Below, one piece after another: positions 28,747 to 38,768 of a DNA stretch of 64,000 bases. Location of the stretch: NCBI RefSeq assembly GCF_030548295.1, contig NZ_JAUOSB010000004.1:1-64000 (forward strand). Direction: 5' to 3'. A model generated the notes under the pieces. That model had not been told where the DNA came from. It ran no database searches and saw only the letters and a list, made by a program, of their open reading frames with translations. Position 1 is the first letter of the stretch. Each line of letters starts with the position of its first letter. Position numbers and translations under genes: made by a program. The DNA comes from Wenyingzhuangia sp. 2_MG-2023 (GTDB lineage: Bacteria; Bacteroidota; Bacteroidia; Flavobacteriales; Flavobacteriaceae).

Positions 28747-28907
28747 ATGAAAAATTTATTAAAAAACTATTAGCGATCGTTGCTATGTCGATTTGTTTAA
28801 CTTCTTGTACAAAAAATGTCCAATTAGAATTCGATGACATGACTGCTGATAAAGTTTTAAAGAATAAAAACTTACTTATGAGAGTTAAAAAAGCCTGTAA
28901 GAATTAA
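28747..28907 (+). pseudogene. Tiny lipoprotein gene split by a -1 frameshift at A-AAA-AAC
   Basis: From ATG 28747 the frame reads MKNLLKNY and stops. Slipping back one base at the A-AAA-AAC heptamer (about 28760-28767) gives MKNLLKKLLAIVAMSICLTSC, a perfect lipoprotein signal, then about 32 residues ending at TAA 28905-28907. The frame end lies inside a perfect palindromic terminator, so the protein tail (KKACKN) is coded by the stem. Either a one-base deletion in a homopolymer broke the gene, or the slippery site is used. I recognise no mature domain. It lies between the divergent ends of two PUL genes. Confidence 0.5.
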
Positions 28908-28920
28908 TTCTTACAGGCTT
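28891..28920. terminator. Bidirectional terminator, perfect 30-bp palindrome
   Basis: AAGCCTGTAAGAATT (28891-28905) is followed directly by its reverse complement (28906-28920), flanked by A on the left and T on the right. It can end the T9SS protein gene on the minus strand and the small lipoprotein remnant on the plus strand. Confidence 0.92.
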
Positions 28921-28951
28921 TTTTAATTAATTGTAACAACTACTAAATACA

Positions 28952-29731
28952 CTACTCTATAATTACTTTTTTAGTAAATACCTTACCTACATTTGCCACT
29001 TTTACAAAATAAACTCCAGAAGCTAAAGATGAAGCATCTATAGATGCTTGGTTAGATGAAGCTACCAAACCACCTGTAATAGCATATACATTAGACTGGC
29101 TTCCTACTGGTGCTACAATGTTTATAACATCATTAGCTACAGACACATTTGCTCCTTCTAAAGTGTTGTTTTTAGTACTTAACAGATTCGTTGTGAGAAA
29201 CTCAACAGAATCAATCTCTACTGTTTCTCCAGCAAAATTAGCTCCATCTACTCCTATAAATGCCATTGCTATGTCTGATGTAGTTCCACTCCAAAAAGTA
29301 TCTTCGGATAAATCTAAATCATATGTTTTAAAACTAGTGTCATTTTTGGTGATTGCTTTATCCGTAATATTTTTATATCCACCAGCACCATCAATTTTAA
29401 CCCTAAATCTTAAAACTTCACTTTCAGAATTATTCTTTAAAACTATTCTTACATATTGATAAGTATCTGTATTAAAACCTGAAGGATCTGTATAATTTGT
29501 TGGCATATATGCCTGAATATTAGCATTATCCACAGACTTAGCTTTTATATGCAAAATTCCTGTATTAGGAGACGTTCCTGCTAAATATTCATTAGTAGAT
29601 CCCCAAGCTCCAGCACCATTAGATATCCAACCTTCTGTATCAGTATCAAAAGTATATACCTGTGCACTTACGTGTATTGTTGCAAAAGCAAACATTAGCA
29701 ACATTGATATTTTGTGTAATTTTTTAATCAT
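28952..29731 (-). CDS. Secreted jelly-roll (CBM-like) protein with T9SS sorting domain
   Basis: A 259-residue protein: signal peptide (MIKKLHKISMLLMFAFATIHVSAQ), then a beta-sandwich region of about 150 residues (VYTFDTDTEGWISN to ETVEIDSVEFL) like carbohydrate-binding modules, then a C-terminal sorting domain of about 70 residues ending GVYFVKVANVGKVFTKKVIIE. No catalytic motif is seen. It lies divergent from susC, within the PUL, and could be a surface or secreted glycan-binding protein. The binding role is inferred from fold resemblance and place. Confidence 0.72.
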   Translation of the reverse strand: MIKKLHKISMLLMFAFATIHVSAQVYTFDTDTEGWISNGAGAWGSTNEYLAGTSPNTGILHIKAKSVDNANIQAYMPTNYTDPSGFNTDTYQYVRIVLKNNSESEVLRFRVKIDGAGGYKNITDKAITKNDTSFKTYDLDLSEDTFWSGTTSDIAMAFIGVDGANFAGETVEIDSVEFLTTNLLSTKNNTLEGANVSVANDVINIVAPVGSQSNVYAITGGLVASSNQASIDASSLASGVYFVKVANVGKVFTKKVIIE

Positions 29732-29756
29732 GATTGTTTCGTCTTTAATTAGATAA

Positions 29757-29764
29757 CAAAACTA
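29757..29764 (-). promoter_or_regulatory. Putative -7 element for the T9SS binding protein
   Basis: On the minus strand TAGTTTTG fits TAnnTTTG and lies 25 bp before the ATG at 29731. No -33 match at the expected spacing was found. Confidence 0.5.
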
Positions 29765-30131
29765 TCACATATAACTAGTTGGTTATAATCACTCATTCAC
29801 AAGAGCAAGTCCTTTTTTGATTAATTCACATAAAAAACCTATAAAATTACATTTTCAGCAATAATAAAGCTAAAAAACAGCATTAAACCACATACATAAA
29901 ACAGGACAATTGATATATTTAAACTAGACAAAAACAAAAAAATGTTCATACACATCAAAAAACGACTTAAAAAAGCAATACAGTACTGTTATTAGCTAAA
30001 ATCAACAAACTTATTATTAACAAAAACTCGTCTCTTTGTATTTAACATTTTGTCAGTAAATTATAGTTAAAATTAAGAATTATATAATTTTAAAAGGACA
30101 AAAACCATAAAACTAATCCAAACTAAAGTAA
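29765..30131 (+). other. AT-rich upstream region of the susCD operon
   Basis: About 370 bp of AT-rich sequence without a plausible gene. TTTG occurs at about 30035-30038, but no exact TAnnTTTG follows at normal spacing. I saw no clear operator palindrome. The susC promoter must lie here, since the gene is the first of its operon. Confidence 0.4.
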
Positions 30132-33100
30132 ATGAAAGGTAATCTAAAAATAGTATGTCTAAAAAAAACACTATTCGTGTTAGGACTTATTTTATGTTGC
30201 TGTAGTATTAACAGCTATGCACAAAAAATAAAAGTACAAGGTACTGTAACAAATCAGGTAGACAAAACACCTCTATTAGGAGTTAGTGTATTAATCAAAA
30301 ATTCTAACAAAGGTGTTTTTACAGATTTTGACGGGAACTACTCCATTAAAGCTTCTATGGGAGATATTCTAATCTTTAACTCCGTAGGAATGATTAACAA
30401 AACCGTCAAAGTTACTTCTGCAAACATGAACGTATCCTTGCTACCCAGTGTAGAAGACTTAGATGAAGTTGTTGTGATTGGATACGGTTCTGTAAAGAAA
30501 AAAGAAATTACAGGTGCTGTTTCACAAATAAAAGCAGAAAGCATAGAAAACTTTGTAAATCAAGATATTGCCTCTAGCCTACAAGGTCAAGTTTCGGGAG
30601 TAAATATTACTGCTCCTAGTGGAGAACCAGGAGAAAGTGCTAGTATTCAAATTAGAGGTATTACCTCTTTAAGTGGTGATAACACTCCTTTATTTGTTGT
30701 TGATGGAATTCCACAAGAAGGAGACCCTAGGTTGAGTCCTAACGAAATTGAAACCATTGATATTTTAAAAGATGCTGCTTCTACGGCCGTTTATGGTACT
30801 AGAGGAGCTGCCGGTGTTATTTTAATCACGACCAAGCAGGGAAAAGAAGGAGCTATGAGTATTAGCCTTAATGCTTCAAACAGTTTTCAATATCTAGGTG
30901 ATGTAGTTCCTTTAATGAATGCTCAAGAACGAATTTCTTATGAATTGACAAAATACAATTTAGGGACTCCTGATATTGGAACCCCTGGTCCTTTAAGAAA
31001 CCCCGATTGGTTAAATAACGACAATAGATTTGATGATCTTGTTCTGGTCAACGGAGCACAAACACAACAATACACCTTGAATGTATCTGGAGGAACAAAA
31101 AACTTTTCTTACAACATGGTTGGAGGATATTACGATCAAGAAGGAGCTTTGATCAATTCTGGATTTAAAAGATACAACGCTAGGGTTAGTACTACCTATA
31201 AAACAGACCAATGGCAAATAAATGGAAGTTTGGCTGCTACTACAGAAACCAATAACAGAGTTAGTTCTGGGTTGGTGGTGAGCGCTATTAGATATCCAGC
31301 CTATTACCCTAGAGTAGAACCCAATGCAGACGTAGTATATACCGATCAACTGGGAAGATCGAACATTAACAATTTTGCACAAGCTTTGTCTCGCACCAAT
31401 GTAACGGATACCGATAGAGTAAATGCAAGCTTGAATATTACTAGACAAATCACCAAGGAGTTTGATATCACCGCTCGTATTGGAGGTACTATTTTAAACC
31501 AAAATCAAAATCAATTTTCTCCTCAATACACCGAAGTAGATATTGATGACGATGTTAGTAGCAAAGATCCCACGCGTAGTTCAGTTTCTGCCTCCAACAC
31601 AAGAAGAACCAACTATACTGCAGAAGCTATCTTAAATTATAATAAAAGAATTGGAGACCACAACATTCGTCTTTTAGCAACCACCTCCATTAACGAAACG
31701 CAACAAAAAGAATTTACCGCTTACAAACAAGGGATTATCAATAACAATGTAGATGTTTTGAACGGAGCAAGTATCAATCCAGATGCATATTCAGGATTCA
31801 ACTATACCTCAAAAATTATTGGTCTTTTGGGTAGAGTTCAATACAACTACAAAGGTAAATACTTAGTTTCTGCCTTAGTCAGAAGAGATGGTTCTTCTAA
31901 ATTTTCTCAAAATAATAGATGGGGTGTCTTCCCTTCCGCTTCTTTAGCCTGGAATATTTCTGATGAAGATTTTTGGCAAAATATGAAAGGATCTGTAAAC
32001 AATTTTCGTTTGAGAATTAGTAGTGGAACTGTAGGGAATGAAAGTTTTAATCCTTACGAATACACCTCTAACATTGCCTTTGGTAGTGATTATGTTTTTG
32101 ATGCAGATGACAATTCTCCCTCTTATGGAACCGCTATTAGATCATATGCCAATGCAAATGTAAAATGGGAAACTTCTGTTCAGCAAAATATTGGTATCGA
32201 TATAGGAATTCTTAAAAACAAAATCATCTTTACGGCCGATTATTACAATACACAGAAAAAAGACATGTTATTCCCTGTAAGGTTACCAGGGTCTTCAGGA
32301 GCTTATTACGACCCTACCATTACCTTAAACGTAGGTAACATGACCAATTCTGGGTTAGAACTAGCCACAAAATATAGAGAACGAATCGGAAAAAGCAGGT
32401 TGGATGTGAATGCAACTTTTACTACCAACAACAACAAAATCACCAAAATGTCTGGTGACACTGGTGTGATTTACAATGCTAATTCTTCCTTAATAAACGG
32501 TGACCCACAAGCTATTACCACCGCTATTGCCAAAGGTTACGAAGCTGGTGCCTACTTTTTATTAGAAACTAATGGAATTATTAAAACTCAAGAACAACTA
32601 GATGAGTATAAAAAATTCCCATCAAGATCTGATGCGCAATTGGGAGATTTAATTTATGTAGATCATAACAAAGATGGAGATATTACAGATGAAGACAGAC
32701 ATTACATGGGAAGTGGATTGCCTGATTTTGAATTTGGTTTGAACCTTAAGTGGACCTACCAAAACTTTGATTTGGCTATGAATTGGTATGGAACTGTAGG
32801 ATCCGAATTGTTAAACGGAACCAAAGCAGCTGCTTATGCCGTAGGAAATCACAAAGGACTGGTTGATATGTGGACTCCACAAAACCAAGACACCAATATT
32901 CCATTAAACAATGGAGACAACAAGAGTGGTTCTTACAATTACCGAGGAAACACAGATTATTGGTTAGAAAATGGAGATTATTTAAGGTTAAAATTAGTAA
33001 CTCTAGGATACAATCTTTCTAAAAAAATAAATGAGCAATTGGGAATTACCAATGCAAGATTTTATGTTTCAGCACAAAACGCATTAACATTTACCAAGTA

Positions 33101-33209
33101 CTCTGGATACAATCCTGAAGTAGGTGGAAATGTTGCTACTAGAGGTTTGGATAGAGCTAGATATCCGCTAACGGCTTTATACACTGTTGGACTTAACCTT
33201 AAATTTTAA
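30132..33209 (+). CDS. SusC/RagA-family TonB-linked outer membrane transporter
   Basis: A 1025-residue protein with a signal peptide ending SINSYAQ, a CarboxypepD_reg-like domain (about 33-110; VQGTVTNQVDKTPLLGVSVLIKNSNKGVFTDFDGNYSI), a plug domain with ITGAVSQIKAESIEN, the SusC signature LFVVDGIPQEG, and DAASTAVYGTRGAAGVILITTKQGK, then a 22-strand barrel ending in TVGLNLKF. SusC imports oligosaccharides across the outer membrane with its SusD lid. It heads a three-gene operon with 12-bp and 15-bp gaps. Confidence 0.96.
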   Translation: MKGNLKIVCLKKTLFVLGLILCCCSINSYAQKIKVQGTVTNQVDKTPLLGVSVLIKNSNKGVFTDFDGNYSIKASMGDILIFNSVGMINKTVKVTSANMNVSLLPSVEDLDEVVVIGYGSVKKKEITGAVSQIKAESIENFVNQDIASSLQGQVSGVNITAPSGEPGESASIQIRGITSLSGDNTPLFVVDGIPQEGDPRLSPNEIETIDILKDAASTAVYGTRGAAGVILITTKQGKEGAMSISLNASNSFQYLGDVVPLMNAQERISYELTKYNLGTPDIGTPGPLRNPDWLNNDNRFDDLVLVNGAQTQQYTLNVSGGTKNFSYNMVGGYYDQEGALINSGFKRYNARVSTTYKTDQWQINGSLAATTETNNRVSSGLVVSAIRYPAYYPRVEPNADVVYTDQLGRSNINNFAQALSRTNVTDTDRVNASLNITRQITKEFDITARIGGTILNQNQNQFSPQYTEVDIDDDVSSKDPTRSSVSASNTRRTNYTAEAILNYNKRIGDHNIRLLATTSINETQQKEFTAYKQGIINNNVDVLNGASINPDAYSGFNYTSKIIGLLGRVQYNYKGKYLVSALVRRDGSSKFSQNNRWGVFPSASLAWNISDEDFWQNMKGSVNNFRLRISSGTVGNESFNPYEYTSNIAFGSDYVFDADDNSPSYGTAIRSYANANVKWETSVQQNIGIDIGILKNKIIFTADYYNTQKKDMLFPVRLPGSSGAYYDPTITLNVGNMTNSGLELATKYRERIGKSRLDVNATFTTNNNKITKMSGDTGVIYNANSSLINGDPQAITTAIAKGYEAGAYFLLETNGIIKTQEQLDEYKKFPSRSDAQLGDLIYVDHNKDGDITDEDRHYMGSGLPDFEFGLNLKWTYQNFDLAMNWYGTVGSELLNGTKAAAYAVGNHKGLVDMWTPQNQDTNIPLNNGDNKSGSYNYRGNTDYWLENGDYLRLKLVTLGYNLSKKINEQLGITNARFYVSAQNALTFTKYSGYNPEVGGNVATRGLDRARYPLTALYTVGLNLKF

Positions 33210-33221
33210 AACTAAGAAATC

Positions 33222-34961
33222 ATGAGAAAACTATTATTATATATAAGTTATACCTTATTTACATTTGTTGCTTCTTCTTGTTCTGAAGATTTTTTAGAAG
33301 AAACAAATCCTAACACCATTTCTGCAGACTTGTATTGGAGTAATTTAGAAGAATCTAATGCCAACCTTACTTCTGTATATGGTGCCTTATTAAACAACTA
33401 CCTTATTTCGGTAGATTTTGAATCTTGGAGAAGTGATATTGCTTATCCAAAAGACAGAGACAATCCCTATCAAAACGCATTGCCCTGGTATAGAAAAACC
33501 TATAACAACAGTGTAAAAGACTACGAAAAAAGTTGGGATGCTATGTACCAAGTAATTTGGAGAGCTAACCAAGTAATTGCTGGTTTAAACAGTATGGGAC
33601 AAGAATTTAAAGAGCAAGACGGATGGAAAGAACAAATGGGACAAGCTCGTTTTTTTAGAGGTTTGATGCATTTTTACTTAAATTCAAACTACAACAATGG
33701 TAAGGTAATTATTAGAGATAAAATTCCTGTAACCATCTCCGATTTTTCTAAACCTGTATCTAGTTCACAAGAAGTGATTGATTTTTACAGAGAAGATTTG
33801 ATGTATGCATACAACAACCTTCCCCCTACTTTTGAAGATAAATCAAGAGTAACTGCAGGTACAGCCGCAACCATTTTAGGTAAAAGCTACTTGTACACTC
33901 AGGAGTATGCATTAGCCAAACAATACTTATTAGATGTAATTACCAATAACGATTACGGATATAAACTATTAGAAGGAGACGATGTTAACTTGCTATTTAC
34001 AAAGGCTGGAGATTTTAATGATGAATCTATTTTTGAAATTAACTACTCTCAAGACCACCAACAACAAGACGGTACTTTTGATGAAGAAAGTTTCTTTAAC
34101 AGATTTGCTAGATATGCTGCACCAACAGTTGCCAAAGGAGGTTCTTTTATGGTACCTACCGCTTGGCTAACTTATGAATACTCTGCTGAAGAATTAGACT
34201 CTAACGACCCAAGAAATTATGTAAGTGATGGTAGCGGAGGTGTAAAACTTAGAAATGTATCTTTAAGAGCTGCACAAATGGTTGCTGTAGTTAATGATGA
34301 ACAATCAGAATATTATGGAACCACTGCAAACGTACTAACCACCTTTGCAGGTACCACCTTCTCATATTTTAAAAAACTTACTAATCACGATATTGTAACA
34401 AGTGAAGATAATATTTTAGAAACTGCATGGAAATCTGGTAAAAACTTAGTACTGTATAGACTAGCCGATGTGTATTTAATGTATGCCGAATGTCAAATTA
34501 AAACTGGAAACATTACAGATGCTTTAACGTACATCAACAAAATTAGAAGACGTTGGGGATTGGTACTTTTAGGGCCTAGCGATGGAAGTTCTTATGATTT
34601 TGACGAAGTAATTTATACTGAAGAATCTTTAATGGAACATTTAATGTATAAAGAAAGACCTTTGGAATTGTGTAATGAAGGATACGCACAAAGATCTATT
34701 GATCTTAGAAGATGGGGTGTTATAGAGGATCGCTTCAACTCTTTGGCCAGTCAAGAATATTACTTAGATGACTATACAACGCAAACAGGTACAAATAGAA
34801 ACAAATCCTTAATTCAAAAAGGGACTAGTCCAGATCCATCAGATGCTACTATTACTATTAATGAATTTGATGAAGCAGCCGCTAATTACAATTCCAATTT
34901 ACACGATTATTTACCATTGCCTATTTCAGAAACCTTATACAATCAAGGTTCTTTAAAATAA
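33222..34961 (+). CDS. SusD/RagB-family nutrient-binding lipoprotein
   Basis: A 579-residue lipoprotein (lipobox VASSC, Cys20) with helical TPR-like repeats and the SusD C-terminal signature NLVLYRLADVYLMYAECQIKTGNITDALTYINKIRRR, then KERPLELCNEGYAQRSIDLRRWG, ending in DYLPLPISETLYNQG. It forms the surface lid on SusC and binds the glycan. Located 12 bp after susC. Confidence 0.96.
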   Translation: MRKLLLYISYTLFTFVASSCSEDFLEETNPNTISADLYWSNLEESNANLTSVYGALLNNYLISVDFESWRSDIAYPKDRDNPYQNALPWYRKTYNNSVKDYEKSWDAMYQVIWRANQVIAGLNSMGQEFKEQDGWKEQMGQARFFRGLMHFYLNSNYNNGKVIIRDKIPVTISDFSKPVSSSQEVIDFYREDLMYAYNNLPPTFEDKSRVTAGTAATILGKSYLYTQEYALAKQYLLDVITNNDYGYKLLEGDDVNLLFTKAGDFNDESIFEINYSQDHQQQDGTFDEESFFNRFARYAAPTVAKGGSFMVPTAWLTYEYSAEELDSNDPRNYVSDGSGGVKLRNVSLRAAQMVAVVNDEQSEYYGTTANVLTTFAGTTFSYFKKLTNHDIVTSEDNILETAWKSGKNLVLYRLADVYLMYAECQIKTGNITDALTYINKIRRRWGLVLLGPSDGSSYDFDEVIYTEESLMEHLMYKERPLELCNEGYAQRSIDLRRWGVIEDRFNSLASQEYYLDDYTTQTGTNRNKSLIQKGTSPDPSDATITINEFDEAAANYNSNLHDYLPLPISETLYNQGSLK

Positions 34962-34976
34962 TAAAAGCACAAATCC

Positions 34977-36656
34977 ATGAAAAAACTATTCATATTATTC
35001 CTATCATTTACAGCTTTAATTGGCTGCAGTAATGATCCCGATTTAACAACCGACCACTCGTCATTTTTATGGTACACCAGTGGTGGGTTCGAAGAAGCTG
35101 ACTATACCTTAGGTATTGAAGACTACATTACTTTGTTAGACTTATCTAAAAACCCAAGTACTAATTTATTTACCATTCCAGAAACGGCAAAATTTATTAA
35201 AGGAGATTTAAACAGAGCTATTGCAGATTTTACTCCTTACATTATCCCAAATACTGGAAATACGATAAGTGACACTAAAGTTAATGTGATTTTTACAGAA
35301 GCTGGTTTACAAACCATTACTCTTAAAAACACATATGAAGAAGAAATAGAAGGAACTACACTTATAGAAGACCAATGGGTAGCAGAACAAACTTTTACTA
35401 TTGATGTTTTTGACAGAATTAAACCTGCTCTAAAATTATCTACCTATGATGTTACCGATCCTGAAAACCCTGTTTTACAAGATGTTTTTTCTTTAAATGA
35501 AAACGATGAACCCACTATAGAAAATAAATCTGACTGGCAAGTAATTAACATTGAAGCAGGAGAAGAAGTTGTTTTTACAGATCTTACCACAACAGGAAGA
35601 TCGACTGCAAGAACGTGGTATACAGATGGGGGGAAACCAGAAGAATCTACCAAAGAAGTTTCCAATGTACGATATAATAAACCTGGAGAATATACTGCTT
35701 ATATAGAAAGTAAAAGAAGTGGTTCTGATGTACCTGCCTATACTACCGAAAAACTAATCCCTGTACTTATTAAAGTAATCCCATCTAGCAAACCTTTTGT
35801 GATTGATGGTAACGTAACGTTAAACAATGGTATTATTTCATTTAGTGTCACTGGAGAAATTGAATCTGTCATTGCACAAGCCTCTAAATTCACAGTCCAC
35901 GTAACCAATACTGCTGCTGGTTTTGATGCAAATATACCTGTATCCAGTGTTTCTATCAACTCAGATGATAGTTCTCTAATAGACCTTGAATTAGCAGAAA
36001 CTATCTATAATACAGATACGATTGAAATCTCTTTTACAGACGGTAATGTAACTTCTGTTGATGGTCGAGTTTTAGAGAATTTTGGTCCTTTAGAAGTAAA
36101 ACAAGATGCAGGAGCTAGTGTTTTTGTACAAGATGTTGCTGGTTTTGAAAACGAAAATGCCAACTGGAAAAAAGGACTTTGTCAAAACTATTTTATTGGT
36201 AACAGTAACGGTACAGAAAGTAATCCTATTTTTGTAAGAACTACTGAAAAAGCTTTCGATGGAGATGCTAGTATGAGATTTAAAATTGAAGAACTTAGCA
36301 ACATTAGTTTGTTAGGGTCTGATTTAAGCAAACCTAGTGGAATTGAAGCTGGAACCTACTTAATGAGCTATATGATTTATATTGATGATATTGATACAGA
36401 TGACACTAATGATATTAAAATATTTAAAACTCAAATTAAATCTGGACCTACATTATTACAAAACGAAGATTGGTCTATAGATGGTGTAGAAAAAGGAAAG
36501 TGGGTAAAAATTGAAAAAGAAATTACAATAGATGCTATTGCTGCTGGAACTAGAATTGACATTCGATTTGAAACTGCAGACAATCCAAACACTACTGGAC
36601 CTCAAACTATTTATTTTGACAGTCTTTCTTGGATTAAATTAAACCCTAGACCCTAA
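34977..36656 (+). CDS. PUL surface lipoprotein with PKD-like and jelly-roll domains (SusE/F position)
   Basis: A 559-residue lipoprotein (lipobox ALIGC, Cys17). The middle part (about 150-260) looks PKD/Ig-like (GEEVVFTDLTTTGRSTARTWYTDGG, NVRYNKPGEYTAYIESKRSG). The last 180 residues form a beta-sandwich (FENENANWKKG to PQTIYFDSLSWIKL), again CBM-like. Genes at this place downstream of susD usually code for surface glycan-binding proteins. No catalytic motif is seen. It ends the susCD operon, with a terminator 22 bp later. Confidence 0.8.
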   Translation: MKKLFILFLSFTALIGCSNDPDLTTDHSSFLWYTSGGFEEADYTLGIEDYITLLDLSKNPSTNLFTIPETAKFIKGDLNRAIADFTPYIIPNTGNTISDTKVNVIFTEAGLQTITLKNTYEEEIEGTTLIEDQWVAEQTFTIDVFDRIKPALKLSTYDVTDPENPVLQDVFSLNENDEPTIENKSDWQVINIEAGEEVVFTDLTTTGRSTARTWYTDGGKPEESTKEVSNVRYNKPGEYTAYIESKRSGSDVPAYTTEKLIPVLIKVIPSSKPFVIDGNVTLNNGIISFSVTGEIESVIAQASKFTVHVTNTAAGFDANIPVSSVSINSDDSSLIDLELAETIYNTDTIEISFTDGNVTSVDGRVLENFGPLEVKQDAGASVFVQDVAGFENENANWKKGLCQNYFIGNSNGTESNPIFVRTTEKAFDGDASMRFKIEELSNISLLGSDLSKPSGIEAGTYLMSYMIYIDDIDTDDTNDIKIFKTQIKSGPTLLQNEDWSIDGVEKGKWVKIEKEITIDAIAAGTRIDIRFETADNPNTTGPQTIYFDSLSWIKLNPRP

Positions 36657-36678
36657 GAGCAGTTTATATACTCTATTT

Positions 36679-36715
36679 AAAAAAGAGGGAAGCTTTAAAA
36701 GCTTCCCTCTTTTTT
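36679..36715 (+). terminator. Terminator of the susCD operon
   Basis: A 12-bp stem AGAGGGAAGCTT/AAGCTTCCCTCT with TAA loop, extended by five A-T pairs and a T run, 22 bp after the last gene. Confidence 0.93.
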
Positions 36716-37060
36716 GTTTTGTTTACCTAAGAAAAACTCATTTACCTCATCCTGTCTTTAGCAATAGAAAAAATACATCCTTTGTTCAAGAGTACATTTT
36801 CTTAATTTGGATGAAATTCTAAAAGCATTCTCATTCAAAAAATTCAGATAAACAATAATTATCGATACAATTCTCTATCGAAAACCACTAGAACTTACCC
36901 TTTGCCCCCTTTTAAATATTCCTAAAGGCACTACAGATTTATTTTTTATTTATCTATTTACCGGTAATTTTAACACCTTCCAAAGCTCTAAGCAAGCATC
37001 TTTTTAAACTAGTAATTTCACATAATATTATATACTTACAGCAATACTCTAGAAAACAAA
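36716..37060. other. Non-coding stretch between two terminators
   Basis: About 345 bp between the susCD operon terminator and the sulfatase terminator. I find no open frame longer than about 15 codons with a plausible start, no promoter match and no repeat. It may be a decayed spacer. Confidence 0.5.
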
Positions 37061-37096
37061 AAAAAAGGCAAAGAATGTGTGTTCTTTGCCTTTTTT
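37061..37096 (-). terminator. Terminator of the sulfatase gene
   Basis: A perfect 15-bp stem (AAAAAAGGCAAAGAA with TTCTTTGCCTTTTTT) and a 6-nt loop; T run on both strands, 19 bp after the sulfatase stop. Confidence 0.92.
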
Positions 37097-37115
37097 AGAA
37101 TTACTTATTCTAATT

Positions 37116-38726
37116 CTATTTGTAAACCTCAGCGTTTAATTGCTTCGTTAATTTAGCCACCAACTTAGGATTTTCTTTTGCAATATTTACAGACTCAATA
37201 GGATCTTTTTTATGATCGTATAATTCAACATACAAAGGTTCTTCATTGAGTCTTCTTCTATCTTTCCAAAGCACCAACCTATAAGAGTCCGTTCTCATGG
37301 CATAGCCCATTACAAAACGCTCAAAAGTATCTCTATCCCATTTATCCCCCATTTGCTTTTCTATTTTAGCCTCAATCTTTTCTATCAAAGGCATAAAAAA
37401 GGTCGTACGGAAAGGAGGTGTAAAAGGTCTTGCTGCCCACTCTCTTAAGGCAGGTGATGGAAATACACTAAACGCAGCTTTTGCTCCGTTAGCACTTGGT
37501 TTTTTCAACAACTTTACCAGACTCTTACCTTCCAAATGTTTTGGTTTTTCTAAACCTGCTATATCACACAAAGTAGGATACACATCTAGCAACTCTACCA
37601 AAGCATCCGATTTTTGTCCTCTTACTTTGTCGGAAACTTTTGGAGCCACAATTATAAAAGGGACTCTTGTAGCTATTTCGTAGTTGGTTGCTTTTCCCCA
37701 ATATCCCATTTCACCTAAATTAAATCCATGATCTGACCACAAAACAATAATTGTATTGTTGTATTCTCCTGAATCCTTTAAAGCTTGTACCATTTTTCCT
37801 ATTTGAGCATCTATATAACTGATACACGCATAGTATCCATGGCGTAAATGACGTTGCAATTCTGGAGAAAAATCACCTGTTTTTGGCATATCTGCCCCTA
37901 CTCTAACTTCTAAAGATTCAGACAAACCAATAGCAGCACCATCTTTTGGGGGATTTACTTGGGTAGCAATAGGAATATTGTTTTCCTCATACATATCCCA
38001 ATATTTTTTGGGTGCAATCCAATCTAAATGTGGTTTTTTAAATCCTAAGCCTAAAAACCAAGGCTTATCATTTTTAACTAGCTCCTCTAAAGTTGCGATA
38101 GCACTTTTAGTATTGTACCCATCTTCATAAGTGTCATCAGGAACATCAGCACATTCGGTATCTGGTCCTTTTGCTAACCAATTTTCACGAATGATTTTTG
38201 CACCATACTTAGCTTCTAAAGCAATTTTATTTTGAGTATAAATTTCTTGACTTTCTTTTAAAGCATATCCTCCTTTGGTAATAGGAGCATTTTCGCTTCT
38301 TTTTACTTTTACAGGTTTACGACTCCACGACATTACGTCATCTGTATATTGACCGTGAAATATTTTTCCTGTAAATACAGTTTCATATCCATTTTCTCTA
38401 AAATGTTGAGGAATGGTTACAATACTAGGTCTGTTTTCTCTAAAATCTTGAAATAAATCAATAACATTGATAGTTTCTGGTCTAGCACCCGTCATGATAC
38501 TTGCTCTAGAAGGACCACAAATTGCCTCTTGACAATAAGCTCTATTAAATTGTACTCCTACGCTTGAAAGTTTATCTATATTAGGAGATTTCACGATTTC
38601 TGAACCATAACACCCTAATTCGGTTCTTAAATCATCCACAGCAATAAACAGCACATTCGGTTTTTTATTTTGTGATTGAATAACCGTTACTGAACTCAAT
38701 AGGAATACAAAAAAAAGATGTTTCAT
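37116..38726 (-). CDS. Secreted type I (S1) sulfatase, iduronate-2-sulfatase-like
   Basis: A 536-residue formylglycine sulfatase with signal peptide (MKHLFFVFLLSSVTVIQSQ). The first metal motif is NVLFIAVDDLR with Asp31 and Asp32. The formylglycine motif is Cys70-Gly-Pro-Ser-Arg74, followed by ASIMTGARPETINV. Further metal-site residues are in IIVLWSDHGFNLGEMGYWGK. The pattern resembles iduronate-2-sulfatase/S1_7 members, which in marine PULs desulfate algal galactans. Activation needs a formylglycine-generating enzyme, not in this window. Its place 0.4 kb from the susCD operon supports a sulfated substrate. Confidence 0.88.
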   Translation of the reverse strand: MKHLFFVFLLSSVTVIQSQNKKPNVLFIAVDDLRTELGCYGSEIVKSPNIDKLSSVGVQFNRAYCQEAICGPSRASIMTGARPETINVIDLFQDFRENRPSIVTIPQHFRENGYETVFTGKIFHGQYTDDVMSWSRKPVKVKRSENAPITKGGYALKESQEIYTQNKIALEAKYGAKIIRENWLAKGPDTECADVPDDTYEDGYNTKSAIATLEELVKNDKPWFLGLGFKKPHLDWIAPKKYWDMYEENNIPIATQVNPPKDGAAIGLSESLEVRVGADMPKTGDFSPELQRHLRHGYYACISYIDAQIGKMVQALKDSGEYNNTIIVLWSDHGFNLGEMGYWGKATNYEIATRVPFIIVAPKVSDKVRGQKSDALVELLDVYPTLCDIAGLEKPKHLEGKSLVKLLKKPSANGAKAAFSVFPSPALREWAARPFTPPFRTTFFMPLIEKIEAKIEKQMGDKWDRDTFERFVMGYAMRTDSYRLVLWKDRRRLNEEPLYVELYDHKKDPIESVNIAKENPKLVAKLTKQLNAEVYK

Positions 38727-38768
38727 TCTAAGATGTTTTTATTTATCAAATAGTAAGAACTATAATTC

